64,000 bases of DNA. Source: VAZQ01 sp963725065. Lineage in GTDB: Bacteria > Pseudomonadota > Alphaproteobacteria > Rhizobiales > Xanthobacteraceae. The position numbers and the translations under genes were made by a program. Below, in pieces: positions 9,249 to 18,715 of the stretch (the first letter of the stretch is position 1; every line of letters begins with the position of its first letter). Location: NCBI GenBank assembly GCA_963725065.1, contig CAVRXD010000008.1:124001-188000 (forward strand). The letters run 5' to 3'. The notes beneath the pieces were generated by a model. The model had not been told where the DNA came from. It made no database searches and saw nothing but the letters and a program-made list of their open reading frames with translations.

Positions 9249-9902
9249 CTACCACCCGCGCAGGCCCACTACGGTACTCTTCAGATGTCGCAGGTCGGCA
9301 ACGACGGTGCGCGCGCCGGCCTGGATCAGTTGCTCGCCGAGAGGGGCGCTCGCATGACTGCCGCCGACAAAGCCAATAACCGCCATTCCTGCCGCCGTGG
9401 CGGCAGTCACGCCGGCAGGTGAGTCCTCGATCACGATACAATCGCAGGCCTGAACCCCCATCCGCGCAGCGGCATGAAGGAACAGGTCTGGCGCGGGCTT
9501 GCCATTGGGCACGTCGCTGGCGGAAAACTGAGAGTCGAAAAACCGTACCAGGCCCGTGATTTCCAGGCTTATCCGGACGCGGTCGCGACCGGAGGACGAA
9601 GCCACGCATTTCGGCCCCCGTAACCAGGTCAGCGCGTGCGCGGCGTGCGGCATGGCGCGCAACTCGACACGGAAATGGTCAAGCGTTGCGGCCGCGACCG
9701 TATCGGCAAAATTCGTGGGCAGCTTGCGGCGGGTCGCTGCCTCGACGGCGGCAAACATATCGGCTGGACGGCGCCCGAAGAAATAGCGCATGACGAGTTC
9801 GGATGTAATCGGAATCCCAATGCGCGTGAATTCGTGCGCGGCAACCGTTGCAGCGAGTTGTTCACTGTCGACCAGCACACCGTTGCAATCGAAGATGATC
9901 AC
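9249..9902 (-). CDS. HAD superfamily hydrolase (phosphoglycolate phosphatase/beta-phosphoglucomutase-like)
   Basis: A 217-residue HAD phosphatase. Motif I reads IFDCNGVLVDSE, motif II SSSGRD, motif III GKPAPDLFL, and motif IV VIEDSPAGVTAA. The cap lies between motifs I and II (subclass I). The second aspartate of motif I, the usual general acid/base, is Asn here (DxN instead of DxD), which may weaken or alter the phosphatase activity. Start is GTG 9902. It lies downstream of the F0 operon on the same strand but 163 bases away. The substrate is unknown. Confidence 0.9.
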   Translation of the reverse strand: MIIFDCNGVLVDSEQLAATVAAHEFTRIGIPITSELVMRYFFGRRPADMFAAVEAATRRKLPTNFADTVAAATLDHFRVELRAMPHAAHALTWLRGPKCVASSSGRDRVRISLEITGLVRFFDSQFSASDVPNGKPAPDLFLHAAARMGVQACDCIVIEDSPAGVTAATAAGMAVIGFVGGSHASAPLGEQLIQAGARTVVADLRHLKSTVVGLRGW

Positions 9903-10064
9903 GGAAACCGCGCCAGCGCGCCCCCCACATCGGCCAGATCAGGCTGTCCAACGAATCAATGCGCCCGCACTAGAAATCGCGCGCAAGTGGCAAAACTCGG
10001 GCGTTACGCCACGACGGGATTCTTTTGCACAGGTTGTTTGCGTTGGGAGCGAGCGGGAAGGGGG

Positions 10065-10547
10065 TTAATTGAGCTTACCCTTAAGGTCGGCGATCCCTTT
10101 GACGATGAGATCGTCGGCGACCTTGCCCTTGACGGTATGGGTCAAGATTCTTTCGGCTGCGGCAACGGCAGCCTCTGCGGCGGCCGAGCGCACGTCGGCT
10201 AGGGCCTGCGCCTCGGCCTGAGAGATTTTGCTTTCGGCCATCTTCGTATGCCGCTCGACGAACTCCTGGATCTTCGTTTCTGCCTCGACGGCAAGTCGTT
10301 CGGCCTCGGTCTTGGCGCCGGCGATGATCGCTTGCGCCTCGTGTTCGGCTTCCTGCAGCTTGCGCTGGTAGGTGGCAAACAGGGCTTCCGCTTCCGTTTT
10401 GAGACGGCGCGCCTCGTCTAGCTCCAGCTTGATACGATCGCGGCGGTCGTCGATGCTCTTCACCACGAGCTTGTGCACCTTGAGATAGCCGAGGACGCCA
10501 ACGAAGATAACGAAGGCTACGGCGACCCAGAATTCAGCTTCGAACAT
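10065..10547 (-). CDS. atpF: F0F1 ATP synthase subunit b
   Basis: A 160-residue peripheral-stalk subunit. One N-terminal membrane helix (FWVAVAFVIFVGVLGYL) is followed by a long Ala/Glu/Lys-rich coiled coil and the ending ILTHTVKGKVADDLIVKGI typical of alphaproteobacterial b. It is the last gene of the F0 operon, 8 bases after b'. It pairs with b' to hold F1 against the rotor. Confidence 0.95.
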   Translation of the reverse strand: MFEAEFWVAVAFVIFVGVLGYLKVHKLVVKSIDDRRDRIKLELDEARRLKTEAEALFATYQRKLQEAEHEAQAIIAGAKTEAERLAVEAETKIQEFVERHTKMAESKISQAEAQALADVRSAAAEAAVAAAERILTHTVKGKVADDLIVKGIADLKGKLN

Positions 10548-10555
10548 GTGCGATC

Positions 10556-11116
10556 TCAGTGCTTGAGCACATTCGTGACGGCTTCGGCGACCTCTTCGCT
10601 CGCCGGTGTAACGCCGGCCAGTCGCTGGACGATGGCGGGTGCGGTGTCGCTGGCGATGCCATGCACATTCGCCATCGCGGCTGATCGGGTCGCGGCAATC
10701 GCTTTCTCGGCTTCGGCGATGCGGGCATGGAGCTTCGCATCCACCTCTTTACGACGAGCTTCGGCCGCTTTCGCCGCTTTTTCGCGGGTCTCATTGGCGA
10801 GGGTTTGCGCGCGCCCGCGCGCCTCGGCCAATGCCTTCTCGTTGGCCGCAATAGCGGCGTCGGATTCGCTCTTCAGGCGCTGTGCTTCCGCAAGATCGCT
10901 CTCGACGCGCTGGCGGCGCGCCTCCAGGATCGAGCCGACGCGTGGCAACGCGATCCGCGACATCAACAGGTAAAGGGCAATAAAAGCCAACGCGAACCAG
11001 AACAGCTGAGAAGCGAACGTCTGCGCGTCGAACGGCGGGAACCCGCGACCATGCTCGCTCGCGGGAATATGCTCGACAGTTCCAACCGGCTGCGCGCTCT
11101 TCTGAGCCATCGACAA
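10556..11116 (-). CDS. atpF2: F0F1 ATP synthase subunit b'
   Basis: A 186-residue second stalk subunit, found as b plus b' in photosynthetic and alphaproteobacterial lineages. It has an N-terminal extension of about 30 residues with FPPFDAQTFASQLFW before the membrane helix, a feature of b' proteins, then a long coiled coil rich in Ala, Glu and Arg. ATG 11116 or ATG 11110 (MAQKSAQP) may start it. It lies between atpE and atpF. Confidence 0.95.
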   Translation of the reverse strand: MSMAQKSAQPVGTVEHIPASEHGRGFPPFDAQTFASQLFWFALAFIALYLLMSRIALPRVGSILEARRQRVESDLAEAQRLKSESDAAIAANEKALAEARGRAQTLANETREKAAKAAEARRKEVDAKLHARIAEAEKAIAATRSAAMANVHGIASDTAPAIVQRLAGVTPASEEVAEAVTNVLKH

Positions 11117-11171
11117 CTCCGGACCTCACGCGGTGGCAAAGACCGCTCGCGTTGAGGTCATCGTCGGGATG

Positions 11172-11399
11172 TTAGAGGGCGAACAGCAGCAGCAAGGCAA
11201 TCAGCAGCGAGAAGATGCCGAGCGCCTCGGTGACTGCGAAGCCGAAGATCAGGTTGCCAAACTGGCCCTGTGCCGCGGAGGGATTGCGCAAGGCGGCGGC
11301 GAGATAGTGGCCAAAGATCGTGCCCACGCCCACGCCGGCGCCGCCCATGCCGATACAGGCTATGCCAGCGCCGATCATTTTTGCGGCTTGAGGATCCAT
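11172..11399 (-). CDS. atpE: F0F1 ATP synthase subunit c
   Basis: The 75-residue rotor-ring subunit: two helices joined by the polar loop ALRNPSAAQGQF. Helix 1 carries the Gly-rich GMGGAGVGVGTIFG. Helix 2 carries the proton-binding carboxylate E58 in GFAVTEALGIF. The start is ATG 11399 (MDPQAAKMIGAG), preceded by AAGGAG at ideal spacing. The frame is open further upstream, but that part is not conserved. Confidence 0.97.
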   Translation of the reverse strand: MDPQAAKMIGAGIACIGMGGAGVGVGTIFGHYLAAALRNPSAAQGQFGNLIFGFAVTEALGIFSLLIALLLLFAL

Positions 11400-11437
11400 G
11401 AGAGAACTCCTTTTCGAGGTTTGATGAACGCGGCGGG

Positions 11438-12184
11438 TTAGTGGCCCGGGTGGATCGCATCGTTGAGATAGATGCACGTGAGAATCGCGAAGACGTAAGC
11501 TTGCAGGAACGCCACCAGCAGCTCGAGCGCGGTCAATGCGACGGTGAGGCCAAGCGGTAGGACCGCTCCGAGCCAACCGAGGAAGCCGAGCGCACCCAGC
11601 ATGGTGACGAAGCCCCCGAACACCTTCAGTGTAATGTGGCCGGCGAGCATGTTCGCGAACAACCGAACGCTATGGGAGACCGGCCGGGAAAGAAATGACA
11701 GTACTTCGATGAACGTTACCAGAGGCAGAATGTAGATCGGGATTCCACTTGGCACGAACAACTTGAAGAAGCGCAGTCCGTTTTTCCAAAAGCCATAAAT
11801 TATGACCGTGAAAAAGACGAGCAGAGCAAGGGCCACCGTAATGATGATGTGGCTGGTGACCGTGAAAGTATAGGGAATGATACCCATCACGTTCAGCACG
11901 AGGATGAACATGAAGAGCGAAAATACCAGCGGGAAGAATTTCATGCCTTCGGTGCCGGCGGTACTTCGCAACGTGTTGGCGACGAATTCGTAAGAGATCT
12001 CCGCGACCGACTGCAGCCGTCCAGGAATCAGGGCGCGGGAGCTGGTGGCACCAAGCATCAGCAGCAAGATCAGGAGGAGCCCGATCAGCATGAACAGCGC
12101 CGAATTGGTAAAGGCGATTTCCATCCCGCCAATATGAGCGATCGGAAAAAGCTTTTTGATCTCAAACTGGTGGATCGGATCCAT
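11438..12184 (-). CDS. atpB: F0F1 ATP synthase subunit a
   Basis: A 248-residue proton channel of F0. It begins MDPIHQFEIKKLFPI at ATG 12184, a standard rhizobial N-terminus; the in-frame TTG upstream is not needed. The essential arginine lies in SHSVRLFANMLAGH, and the last helices hold LLVAFLQAYVFAILTCIYL. It is the second gene of the minus-strand F0 operon, 47 bases after atpI and 38 before atpE. Confidence 0.96.
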   Translation of the reverse strand: MDPIHQFEIKKLFPIAHIGGMEIAFTNSALFMLIGLLLILLLMLGATSSRALIPGRLQSVAEISYEFVANTLRSTAGTEGMKFFPLVFSLFMFILVLNVMGIIPYTFTVTSHIIITVALALLVFFTVIIYGFWKNGLRFFKLFVPSGIPIYILPLVTFIEVLSFLSRPVSHSVRLFANMLAGHITLKVFGGFVTMLGALGFLGWLGAVLPLGLTVALTALELLVAFLQAYVFAILTCIYLNDAIHPGH

Positions 12185-12231
12185 GACCAGCCTTCGCCGT
12201 GCGCTCAATCAGGCAAGCGCGGTTTTCTTCA

Positions 12232-12606
12232 TCAATTCGAATTGGGCGGGTCCAACGTTTTGGTCGGAACCACCCCTGCTGCCCGCATCACGTTGAGAAC
12301 ACCCGCGGCGAAGCCGAGCAGCAAAAACACAATCATTCCCCACGGCGAGATCCCCAGCCAACGATCGATCAGCCATCCGACCGCCGCACCGACCAGAACC
12401 CCGGCCACGAGCTCAGTCGAGAGCCGAAAGCCGCGCGCGATCGCCGACGGATCGGCGGTCGGGCGTTGACCCACACTACTTTCGGAGGGACGGTCGGAAT
12501 GGACGTGGCCGAGCCGTTCGCCGAGACGCTTCAACCTTGCGGAGAGCGCCGCCTCGTCAAGCGAAGGTTGTTCGCGATCGCCTCTTTCGCGTGCGTCGTC
12601 GGCCAT
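12232..12606 (-). CDS. atpI: ATP synthase protein I (AtpI family)
   Basis: A 124-residue protein starting at ATG 12606 (MADDARERGD). The N-terminal half is polar and the C-terminal half has two membrane helices with ELVAGVLVGAAVGWLIDRW and GLGAAVGVLNVMR-like residues. AtpI-family proteins are accessory to F0 (c-ring assembly, ion supply). As the first gene of the F0 operon it fits its usual place. The longer upstream frame (to 12708) is not convincing. Confidence 0.9.
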   Translation of the reverse strand: MADDARERGDREQPSLDEAALSARLKRLGERLGHVHSDRPSESSVGQRPTADPSAIARGFRLSTELVAGVLVGAAVGWLIDRWLGISPWGMIVFLLLGFAAGVLNVMRAAGVVPTKTLDPPNSN

Positions 12607-12956
12607 GCTTCGACACCCGCGACGGTCCAGGCAAGATCGCGATACTTCCGCCGCCCCAAGGCCGCGCGGACCATACTGACTGGGTCCATACGAGTCAAGA
12701 ATCGGCATCCTTGCGGTAAGCTACTGGGAGTAAATATGAAATTCCACCTCCGCGGCGAGCGGGACAGGCTCGTTTTGATCGGTTCCGAGCGCGGCGGGGA
12801 CTCGCCTTCCGACGTCCGCCGCAAACGCGTGTTGCGATTTCTTCGTCGACTGCGGTGATGGTAATCTTCCTCCGACGGACCGCTTCGGCTCGTACGGTGG
12901 CGCGTCCCTTGGCTACCGCCGCAGAACGTCCAGGGTAGCGACGCAGGAGAGAACTC
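12607..12956. other. divergent intergenic region, atpI / secreted protein
   Basis: About 350 bases between the divergent atpI (minus) and the secreted-protein gene (plus). It must hold the F0 operon promoter. I see no convincing gene, RNA or strong repeat here. Confidence 0.5.
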
Positions 12957-13421
12957 ATGATCCGAATGGTTCTATTCACGGTTGCCGGGCTGGCCTTTGC
13001 AGGCTCGGCGGCTTGGGCGCAAAGCCCGCCCCCGGAGGGGGCCGACTCCCGCTATACCTTCCACCGCGTCGATGACGGATATGTACGGCTTGATGGCCGC
13101 ACGGGCCAGGTATCGATGTGTGTCCAGCGTCCGATAGGGTGGGCGTGTCAGGCCGTACCGGACGAGCGCTCGGCGCTGGAGGCCGAAATCGCGCGTCTGC
13201 AGGGCGAGAGTGCCGCACTCAAGAAAGAGCTCATCGCGCGCAATTTGCCGCTTCCCGGCGCTGTCAGGCCGGAACCGCCCGCCGCCAAGGAGGAGCCGCC
13301 GCGGCTGCAACTGCCCAATGATGCCGATCTCGACAAGGTTGTTACCTTCTTCGAAAAGATATGGCGTCGCTTCGTCGAGGTGATCGTGACGCTGCAGAAG
13401 GACCTGCAGAACAAGACCTGA
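12957..13421 (+). CDS. secreted protein of unknown function with coiled-coil segment
   Basis: A 154-residue protein with a clear signal peptide ending SAAWAQS. The mature part starts with a small domain containing YTFHRVDDGYVRLDGRTGQVSMC and a Cys pair (C-x8-C). A short coiled coil (RSALEAEIARLQGESAALKK), a Pro-rich linker and an amphipathic C-terminal helix follow. AGGAG stands upstream of ATG 12957. It is probably periplasmic. No named family is recognised. Confidence 0.8.
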   Translation: MIRMVLFTVAGLAFAGSAAWAQSPPPEGADSRYTFHRVDDGYVRLDGRTGQVSMCVQRPIGWACQAVPDERSALEAEIARLQGESAALKKELIARNLPLPGAVRPEPPAAKEEPPRLQLPNDADLDKVVTFFEKIWRRFVEVIVTLQKDLQNKT

Positions 13422-13455
13422 GTGGCCTGCGGCGAGACAGCGGTGAGTACTTCGA

Positions 13456-13905
13456 TTGTCACCCATCGTCAGCGTTGCGCCAGAGATCATTGCGACGACG
13501 AAGATCCTGGTCGATACCCATGGTCAGGGATTCACCGAGATCACGCCTGACGTGGCGCGGTTCATTGCCGATGCGAACGCGAAAGATGGCGCCCTATTCC
13601 TTTTCATGCGCCATACGTCGGCGTCCCTCGTCATCCAGGAAAATGCGGATCCCGACGTGCGCACGGATCTTGCGAGCGCACTGGATCGCCTTGCCCCTAC
13701 CGATGCCGGCTGGATCCACGACGTCGAAGGGCCCGATGATATGCCGGCGCATGTCAAGACCATGATCACTGGCGTATCTTTGAATGTCCCCGTGATCGAC
13801 GGCGCGCTCGCTCTCGGCACCTGGCAGGGCGTCTATGTAGCCGAGCATCGCGCTCGACCACATCGGCGTGAAATCATACTGCAGTTCATCGGTAGCAAAC
13901 GATGA
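13456..13905 (+). CDS. YjbQ/UPF0047 family protein (secondary thiamine-phosphate synthase-like)
   Basis: A 149-residue protein with all the family marks: FMRHTSASLVIQENADPDVR, a central EGPDDMPAHVKTM, and LGTWQGVYVAEHR with the ligand His. Family members bind a metal through His residues, and one (YjbQ) has weak thiamine-phosphate synthase activity; the true role is unsettled. The best start is unclear: TTG 13456 opens the frame, and no ATG lies before the conserved region. Confidence 0.9.
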   Translation: MSPIVSVAPEIIATTKILVDTHGQGFTEITPDVARFIADANAKDGALFLFMRHTSASLVIQENADPDVRTDLASALDRLAPTDAGWIHDVEGPDDMPAHVKTMITGVSLNVPVIDGALALGTWQGVYVAEHRARPHRREIILQFIGSKR

Positions 13906-14127
13906 TCGCGGCCCCTTGTCGCGCCCGGTGCGGTGCTGTCAGGCCGCGAAATCCACCCATATAACGCTTGCGGCTGCGGGCCCCTCATCCGGCTGTTGAA
14001 CCCGTAAGGCCAAAAGTGAACATGGCCGTCCGTCCGGCAGTCGAGGAAGAGCGGGCCTGCGATGTTGAAATTGTGGTATGCTGGTGAGGCATGGCCATGT
14101 ATGGCCCAAGAACGACTCTAAGCGGAG

Positions 14128-14808
14128 GTGAAGGGGGTGGGTGATTCGGCGCGTCTGGTTATTGCGGACGACCACCCGTTGTTTCGCGGGGCTTTGCGCG
14201 AGGCAGTGTCGGGCCTGTTCGAGAAGGTGGAGATTGCCGAGGCCGGGTCTTTCGACGATGTCGCGAAGCTGCTCGAGCATGGTGGGGAAGTCGATCTCAT
14301 TCTGCTCGATCTGAGTATGCCGGGCGTGCGCGGCTTCTCCGGCCTAATGTATTTGCGTGCGCAGTATCCAAGCGTGCCGATCGTCGTGGTCTCCGCGAAC
14401 GACGATCCCGGCGTGATCCGTCGCTGCATGGATTTCGGAGCGCTGGGTTTCATCCCCAAGACGCTCGGGATCGAAGCGATGCGCGGAGCGATCGCCCGCG
14501 TATTCGAGGGTGGCATTTGGACACCTGCCGATATCGATCTGGGGGTTGGGTCGGACGCCGAGACCGCTGAATTGATGGCACGGCTCGCGTCGTTGACGCC
14601 GCAGCAGGTACGCGTGCTGATGATGTTGTCGGAGGGCCTGCTCAACAAGCAAATTGCGTACGAACTCGGTGTCTCCGAGGCAACCGTCAAGGCGCACGTC
14701 TCGGCAATCCTGCAAAAGCTCGGGGTTGAAAGCCGCACGCAAGCAGTGATCGCCGCCTCGAAAATCGAACTCGGGCAATGGCCGCAGACCGCAAGCGCTG
14801 GCCATTGA
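14128..14808 (+). CDS. LuxR/NarL-family response regulator
   Basis: A 226-residue two-component regulator. The receiver domain (about 1-125) has the acidic pair D14-D15, phospho-acceptor D61 in LILLDLSMPG and K111 in GFIPKT. The LuxR helix-turn-helix is near the C-terminus (LTPQQVRVLMMLSEG... EATVKAHVSAILQKLGV). The start is GTG 14128 or GTG 14137; the latter is better spaced from GGAGG. It converges on the large hybrid kinase gene with a 62-base gap. The two may be partners. Confidence 0.93.
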   Translation: MKGVGDSARLVIADDHPLFRGALREAVSGLFEKVEIAEAGSFDDVAKLLEHGGEVDLILLDLSMPGVRGFSGLMYLRAQYPSVPIVVVSANDDPGVIRRCMDFGALGFIPKTLGIEAMRGAIARVFEGGIWTPADIDLGVGSDAETAELMARLASLTPQQVRVLMMLSEGLLNKQIAYELGVSEATVKAHVSAILQKLGVESRTQAVIAASKIELGQWPQTASAGH

Positions 14809-14870
14809 TTTTAGCGACTGTGGGTATCTTGGCGATCGTCTCCTGTCCCGGACGAAGGGAACCGGAAGAA

Positions 14871-17800
14871 CTACTCGGCCGCCACAACCCGTTGCATGCG
14901 CCATTGCGTCAGGAGCGCGCGCAAGGCGGCCGGTTTGACCGGTTTGTTAAGCACCTGAACGCCGTTCACCCGGGCTTCTTCACGCACTTGCGGGCTCCGG
15001 TCTGCCGTAATCAGGATGGCTGTGAGGCCGGCACCGAAGCGTCGACGCAGCTCTTTGATGGCTGTGACCCCACTGCCGTCGTCGAGGTGGTAATCCACCA
15101 GAAGACCGTCAGGCGATATTTTGGCTTCTCCGGTGACTGCTATGGCGGTCGCGAGATCCGGCGCCTTCAAGACCCGACAACCCCAACCCCCGAGCAACGT
15201 TTCCATGCCGTCGAGAATCGTCAGATCATTGTCGATGCACAGAACGGTGATGCCCGAGAGCTGTATGCGATCGACCTCACGGGCCATGCGCTGGTGCTGC
15301 TTCACGGGAACCGCCGCGGAGAGCGGCGCCTCGACCGAGAAATGCGATCCGCGGCCGACCGTCGAAACGACGCCGATCTTGCAGTCGAGGACGCGCGCGA
15401 TGCGCTCTACGATAGAAAGACCGAGCCCCAAGCCTCGGGCCACCTTGGCACCCTGATCGAGGCGGTGAAATTCTTGGAAAATGGCGCGTTTCTTCGATGA
15501 AGGAATGCCGAGGCCCGTGTCGTAGACGTCGATACGCAGCCGGCGCCGGCGGCGCCGACAACCAACGAGCACGCGTCCCCGGGGCGTGTATTTGATCGCG
15601 TTGGAGATGAGATTCTGAAGCAATCGGCGCAACAGGCGCCGATCGGATTCCACGGCGAGCGAGCAGGGCATGAATTGGAGTCTCAATCCCCGCTCTTGCG
15701 CGAGCGGGGTGAACTCGACTTCCAGCTGGCGCAAAAGCTCATCCATGCGAAAGCTCGTGATTTCCGGTTTCATCGCTCCGGTATCGAGTCGCGATATGTC
15801 GAGCAGTGCTCCGAATATTTCTTCGACCGCATCAAGCGAAGCGTCGATATTGCCGACCAATTGGGCGTCATTGCCGCCACCCTGCCGTTCGATCAGGCTG
15901 GTGACGTAAAGGCGCGCGGCGTTGAGCGGTTGCAGGATGTCATGACTGGCGGCGGCGAGAAAACGTGTCTTGGAGACGTTCGCTTGTTCGGCCTCGCCTT
16001 TGGCGCGGCCGAGTTCGGTGTTGAGGCGCGTCAGCTCCTCCGTCCGCTCCCGCACGCGCCGCTCCAGCGATTCGTTGGCGCGTTCAAGTTCCTCCGCTGC
16101 TTTGACGCTTGGCGTGATGTCCGTGAAAGTCGTGACGATGCCGCCATCCGGCATCGGATTCGCGCGCACCTCCATCACCAGGTCGCGTTCGGCGAAACGC
16201 TCCAAAAACGGCTCGCTGCTGGCGACGTAGCGCGCGAGCCGCTCGCGCACGAACACGTCGGCGACGTCTCTGTCGGCTGCGCCATGCTCAGCATGGAAGC
16301 GTAGGAGGTGATCCAACGGGGTGCCAACGCGAGTAAGCTGCGGCGGCAACGCGAGGATTTCGCCGAACTGACGATTCCAGCACACGAGGTGCAGATTCTT
16401 GTCGAATACTGCAATGCCCTGCCGCACATGATCGAGTGCGGTCTGCAAGATCTCGCGATTGTAATGGATCGCCGCATTGGCATCGTCGAGAAGCTTTAGG
16501 GCCGCCTTGGTCGAGACCGTGCGCTTGCGCAGCAGCAGCGAGAGCACGAGACGCGATGAGGCTGCCCCAATCGCCGAAGCAAGAAGATGTTCGGCGTAGC
16601 GCAGGAGCTCGAAGTCGGCCTCGGCCTTCGAATCAATGCTGATACCACGCGTCAAGGCGTAGCTGCCGAAAGAGGTGCGCGTTCGCTCCTCGCCGAGATA
16701 GCGCGCGACGGTCGTGACCAATTCCTCGATCGTCACAGAGGAGCGCCACAGCCGGAAACTCGGCGGGATCGGAGTCAGCTGGGAGGGAACGAACAGGTCG
16801 GCTTGTACCCGTTCGATTGAGGCTGGCACCCGTCCGAGCGAGAACACCACATACGCGGCCACATTGAGCAAAAGGCTCCAGATCACGCCGTGTGCAAGCG
16901 GTGGGAGATCGAGACCGATCAGCGCCTCCGGCCGCAGCAAAGTCAGGCCCCATGGCCCCTGCGCGAGCAGGCTTCGACCGACGATGCCGGCGTCCGCAAG
17001 ACTGGGTAACAGCAGCGTATAGGCCCAAGTCAGAATACCGACTGTCATCCCCGCCAGTGCACCGCGCGCTGTTCCCCGGCGCCAGATCAGGCCGCCGAAG
17101 AAAGCGGGCGCGAGCTGCGCAATGGCAGCGAATGACAGAAGACCGATCGAGGCGAGCTGCGCATCGCCCGCCAGGCGGTAGTACACGTAAGCAAGAAATA
17201 GGATGGCGAAGATCGCCATTCGCCGAACGATGAGCAGGAGGCCACCGACATCGTCGCGCCCGGTGATCAGCGCTTCGCGCCGCTGGAGCACGAGCGGCAT
17301 GACAATGTCGTTCGACACCATAATGGCGAGCGCCACCGATTCGACGATCACCATGGCGGTCGCCGCCGAAAGCCCGCCCACAAAAGCGGCGATCGTGAAC
17401 AGGTCGGAATGGGCGGCAAGCGGCAGGGCCAGAACGAACATGTCGCTGTCGACCTGCCCGGGCGCGAATGTCAGCAGGCCAGCCAATGCGATCGGTATGA
17501 CGAACAGGTTGATCAGCACGAGATAGAGCGGGAACAGCCAGGATGCCCGCCTGATCTCGGCCTCGCTGTTGTTCTCGACGACGGTGACGTGGAACTGGCG
17601 CGGCAGCAGGACGATGGCGAACAGCGACAGCAGGGTCATCGCGATGATGGTGCCGAGCACGGGCTCGCGTGTGAGCACCGCAGCGGTGTCGGGCCGCTCG
17701 AGAGCTTGGGCAAAAAGTGCAAGCGGCCCATCGAACATCCAGAACGTGACAAATACGCCGACCCCGACGAAGGCGACGAGCTTGACGATGGACTCGGTCG

Positions 17801-18383
17801 CGATCGCCAGCATCAATCCGTCCTGGTGCTCGGTCGCATCGATATGGCGCGTTCCGAACAACACGGCGAAAATCGCCATTGCTACGGCAACGTACAGCGC
17901 GATGTCTCCCAATATCGGCTGCATCGCGCCGCTCGCGGGGCCGAGGATCGTGGTGAGGGAGGACGAGACTGCTTTGAGCTGAAGCGCGATGTACGGGATG
18001 GTCCCGATGATCGCGATCAGAGCGACGGCGGCGGCGACGGTCTGAGCCTTGCCGTAGCGTGCGGCAATGAAGTCAGCGATCGATGTGATGTTCTGGGTTT
18101 TCGCGAGCCGCACGATGCGCATGATGACCGGTGAGCAGAAACCGATCATGAGGACCGGGCCCACATAAATCGTCAAAAAATCGTATCCGGTCCGTGAGGC
18201 GAGGCCGACAGAACCGAAGAACGTCCAGGAGGTGCAGTAGATTGCGAGCGAGAGTGGATAGATGAAGAGCCGTGATCGGCCAACGCGACCGAATCGCCGC
18301 GTCCGGTCCCCATAGCTCGCGACCACGAACAAAAGTCCGATATAGCCGAGCGCACAGGCGATAACGATCCAGCCTTGCAGCAT
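14871..18383 (-). CDS. hybrid sensor histidine kinase with N-terminal sodium:solute symporter-like domain
   Basis: A 1,170-residue CbrA-like protein. The N-terminal half (about 1-500) is a 12-13 helix SLC5/SSS symporter-like unit (YPLSLAIYCTSWTFFGSVG near the start). Then come a PAS domain (GIAVFDKNLHLVCWNRQFG), a short coiled coil, a HisKA box (AAASHDILQPLNAARLY), an HATPase domain (NLISNAIKYTP, DTGLGIP, GLGLGLSIVERI) and a C-terminal receiver with LLVDYHLDDGSG and NKPVKP. The receiver suggests phospho-transfer or feedback. The symporter part may sense or transport its ligand. Confidence 0.93.
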   Translation of the reverse strand: MLQGWIVIACALGYIGLLFVVASYGDRTRRFGRVGRSRLFIYPLSLAIYCTSWTFFGSVGLASRTGYDFLTIYVGPVLMIGFCSPVIMRIVRLAKTQNITSIADFIAARYGKAQTVAAAVALIAIIGTIPYIALQLKAVSSSLTTILGPASGAMQPILGDIALYVAVAMAIFAVLFGTRHIDATEHQDGLMLAIATESIVKLVAFVGVGVFVTFWMFDGPLALFAQALERPDTAAVLTREPVLGTIIAMTLLSLFAIVLLPRQFHVTVVENNSEAEIRRASWLFPLYLVLINLFVIPIALAGLLTFAPGQVDSDMFVLALPLAAHSDLFTIAAFVGGLSAATAMVIVESVALAIMVSNDIVMPLVLQRREALITGRDDVGGLLLIVRRMAIFAILFLAYVYYRLAGDAQLASIGLLSFAAIAQLAPAFFGGLIWRRGTARGALAGMTVGILTWAYTLLLPSLADAGIVGRSLLAQGPWGLTLLRPEALIGLDLPPLAHGVIWSLLLNVAAYVVFSLGRVPASIERVQADLFVPSQLTPIPPSFRLWRSSVTIEELVTTVARYLGEERTRTSFGSYALTRGISIDSKAEADFELLRYAEHLLASAIGAASSRLVLSLLLRKRTVSTKAALKLLDDANAAIHYNREILQTALDHVRQGIAVFDKNLHLVCWNRQFGEILALPPQLTRVGTPLDHLLRFHAEHGAADRDVADVFVRERLARYVASSEPFLERFAERDLVMEVRANPMPDGGIVTTFTDITPSVKAAEELERANESLERRVRERTEELTRLNTELGRAKGEAEQANVSKTRFLAAASHDILQPLNAARLYVTSLIERQGGGNDAQLVGNIDASLDAVEEIFGALLDISRLDTGAMKPEITSFRMDELLRQLEVEFTPLAQERGLRLQFMPCSLAVESDRRLLRRLLQNLISNAIKYTPRGRVLVGCRRRRRRLRIDVYDTGLGIPSSKKRAIFQEFHRLDQGAKVARGLGLGLSIVERIARVLDCKIGVVSTVGRGSHFSVEAPLSAAVPVKQHQRMAREVDRIQLSGITVLCIDNDLTILDGMETLLGGWGCRVLKAPDLATAIAVTGEAKISPDGLLVDYHLDDGSGVTAIKELRRRFGAGLTAILITADRSPQVREEARVNGVQVLNKPVKPAALRALLTQWRMQRVVAAE

Positions 18384-18715
18384 GACGAGTCCGTGGACCT
18401 CCGGGCGCGACCTCTGACGTTTTCATTGTATCGCAGGAAGGAGCGGGGGAGAACATCGGTGCCGGACCACTGGCATCTCCATCGCATGCCTGGAAGCGGC
18501 TCGTCGAATCCAGGGGCGCGGCGGCATTCCATAACTACGGCGGCGTGCACCATGGAGCCGCGTGCACCATGAAGAGGGGGCGGCCGAAAGTGACCCGGGT
18601 TGCCCGTCTCCAGCCCGGTCATTTGACGCGGTACAGCGCGCGCGGCATTGATCACGGTTGAGAGCGGACAGCAGGACGCGCTTGCTCATGCGATCCACCC
18701 GTCCGGGACCGAGCA
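18384..18715. other. intergenic region upstream of hybrid kinase
   Basis: 332 bases between the start of the kinase gene (minus) and the AbrB-family gene (plus). Divergent promoters are expected. I see no gene or strong repeat. Confidence 0.4.
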
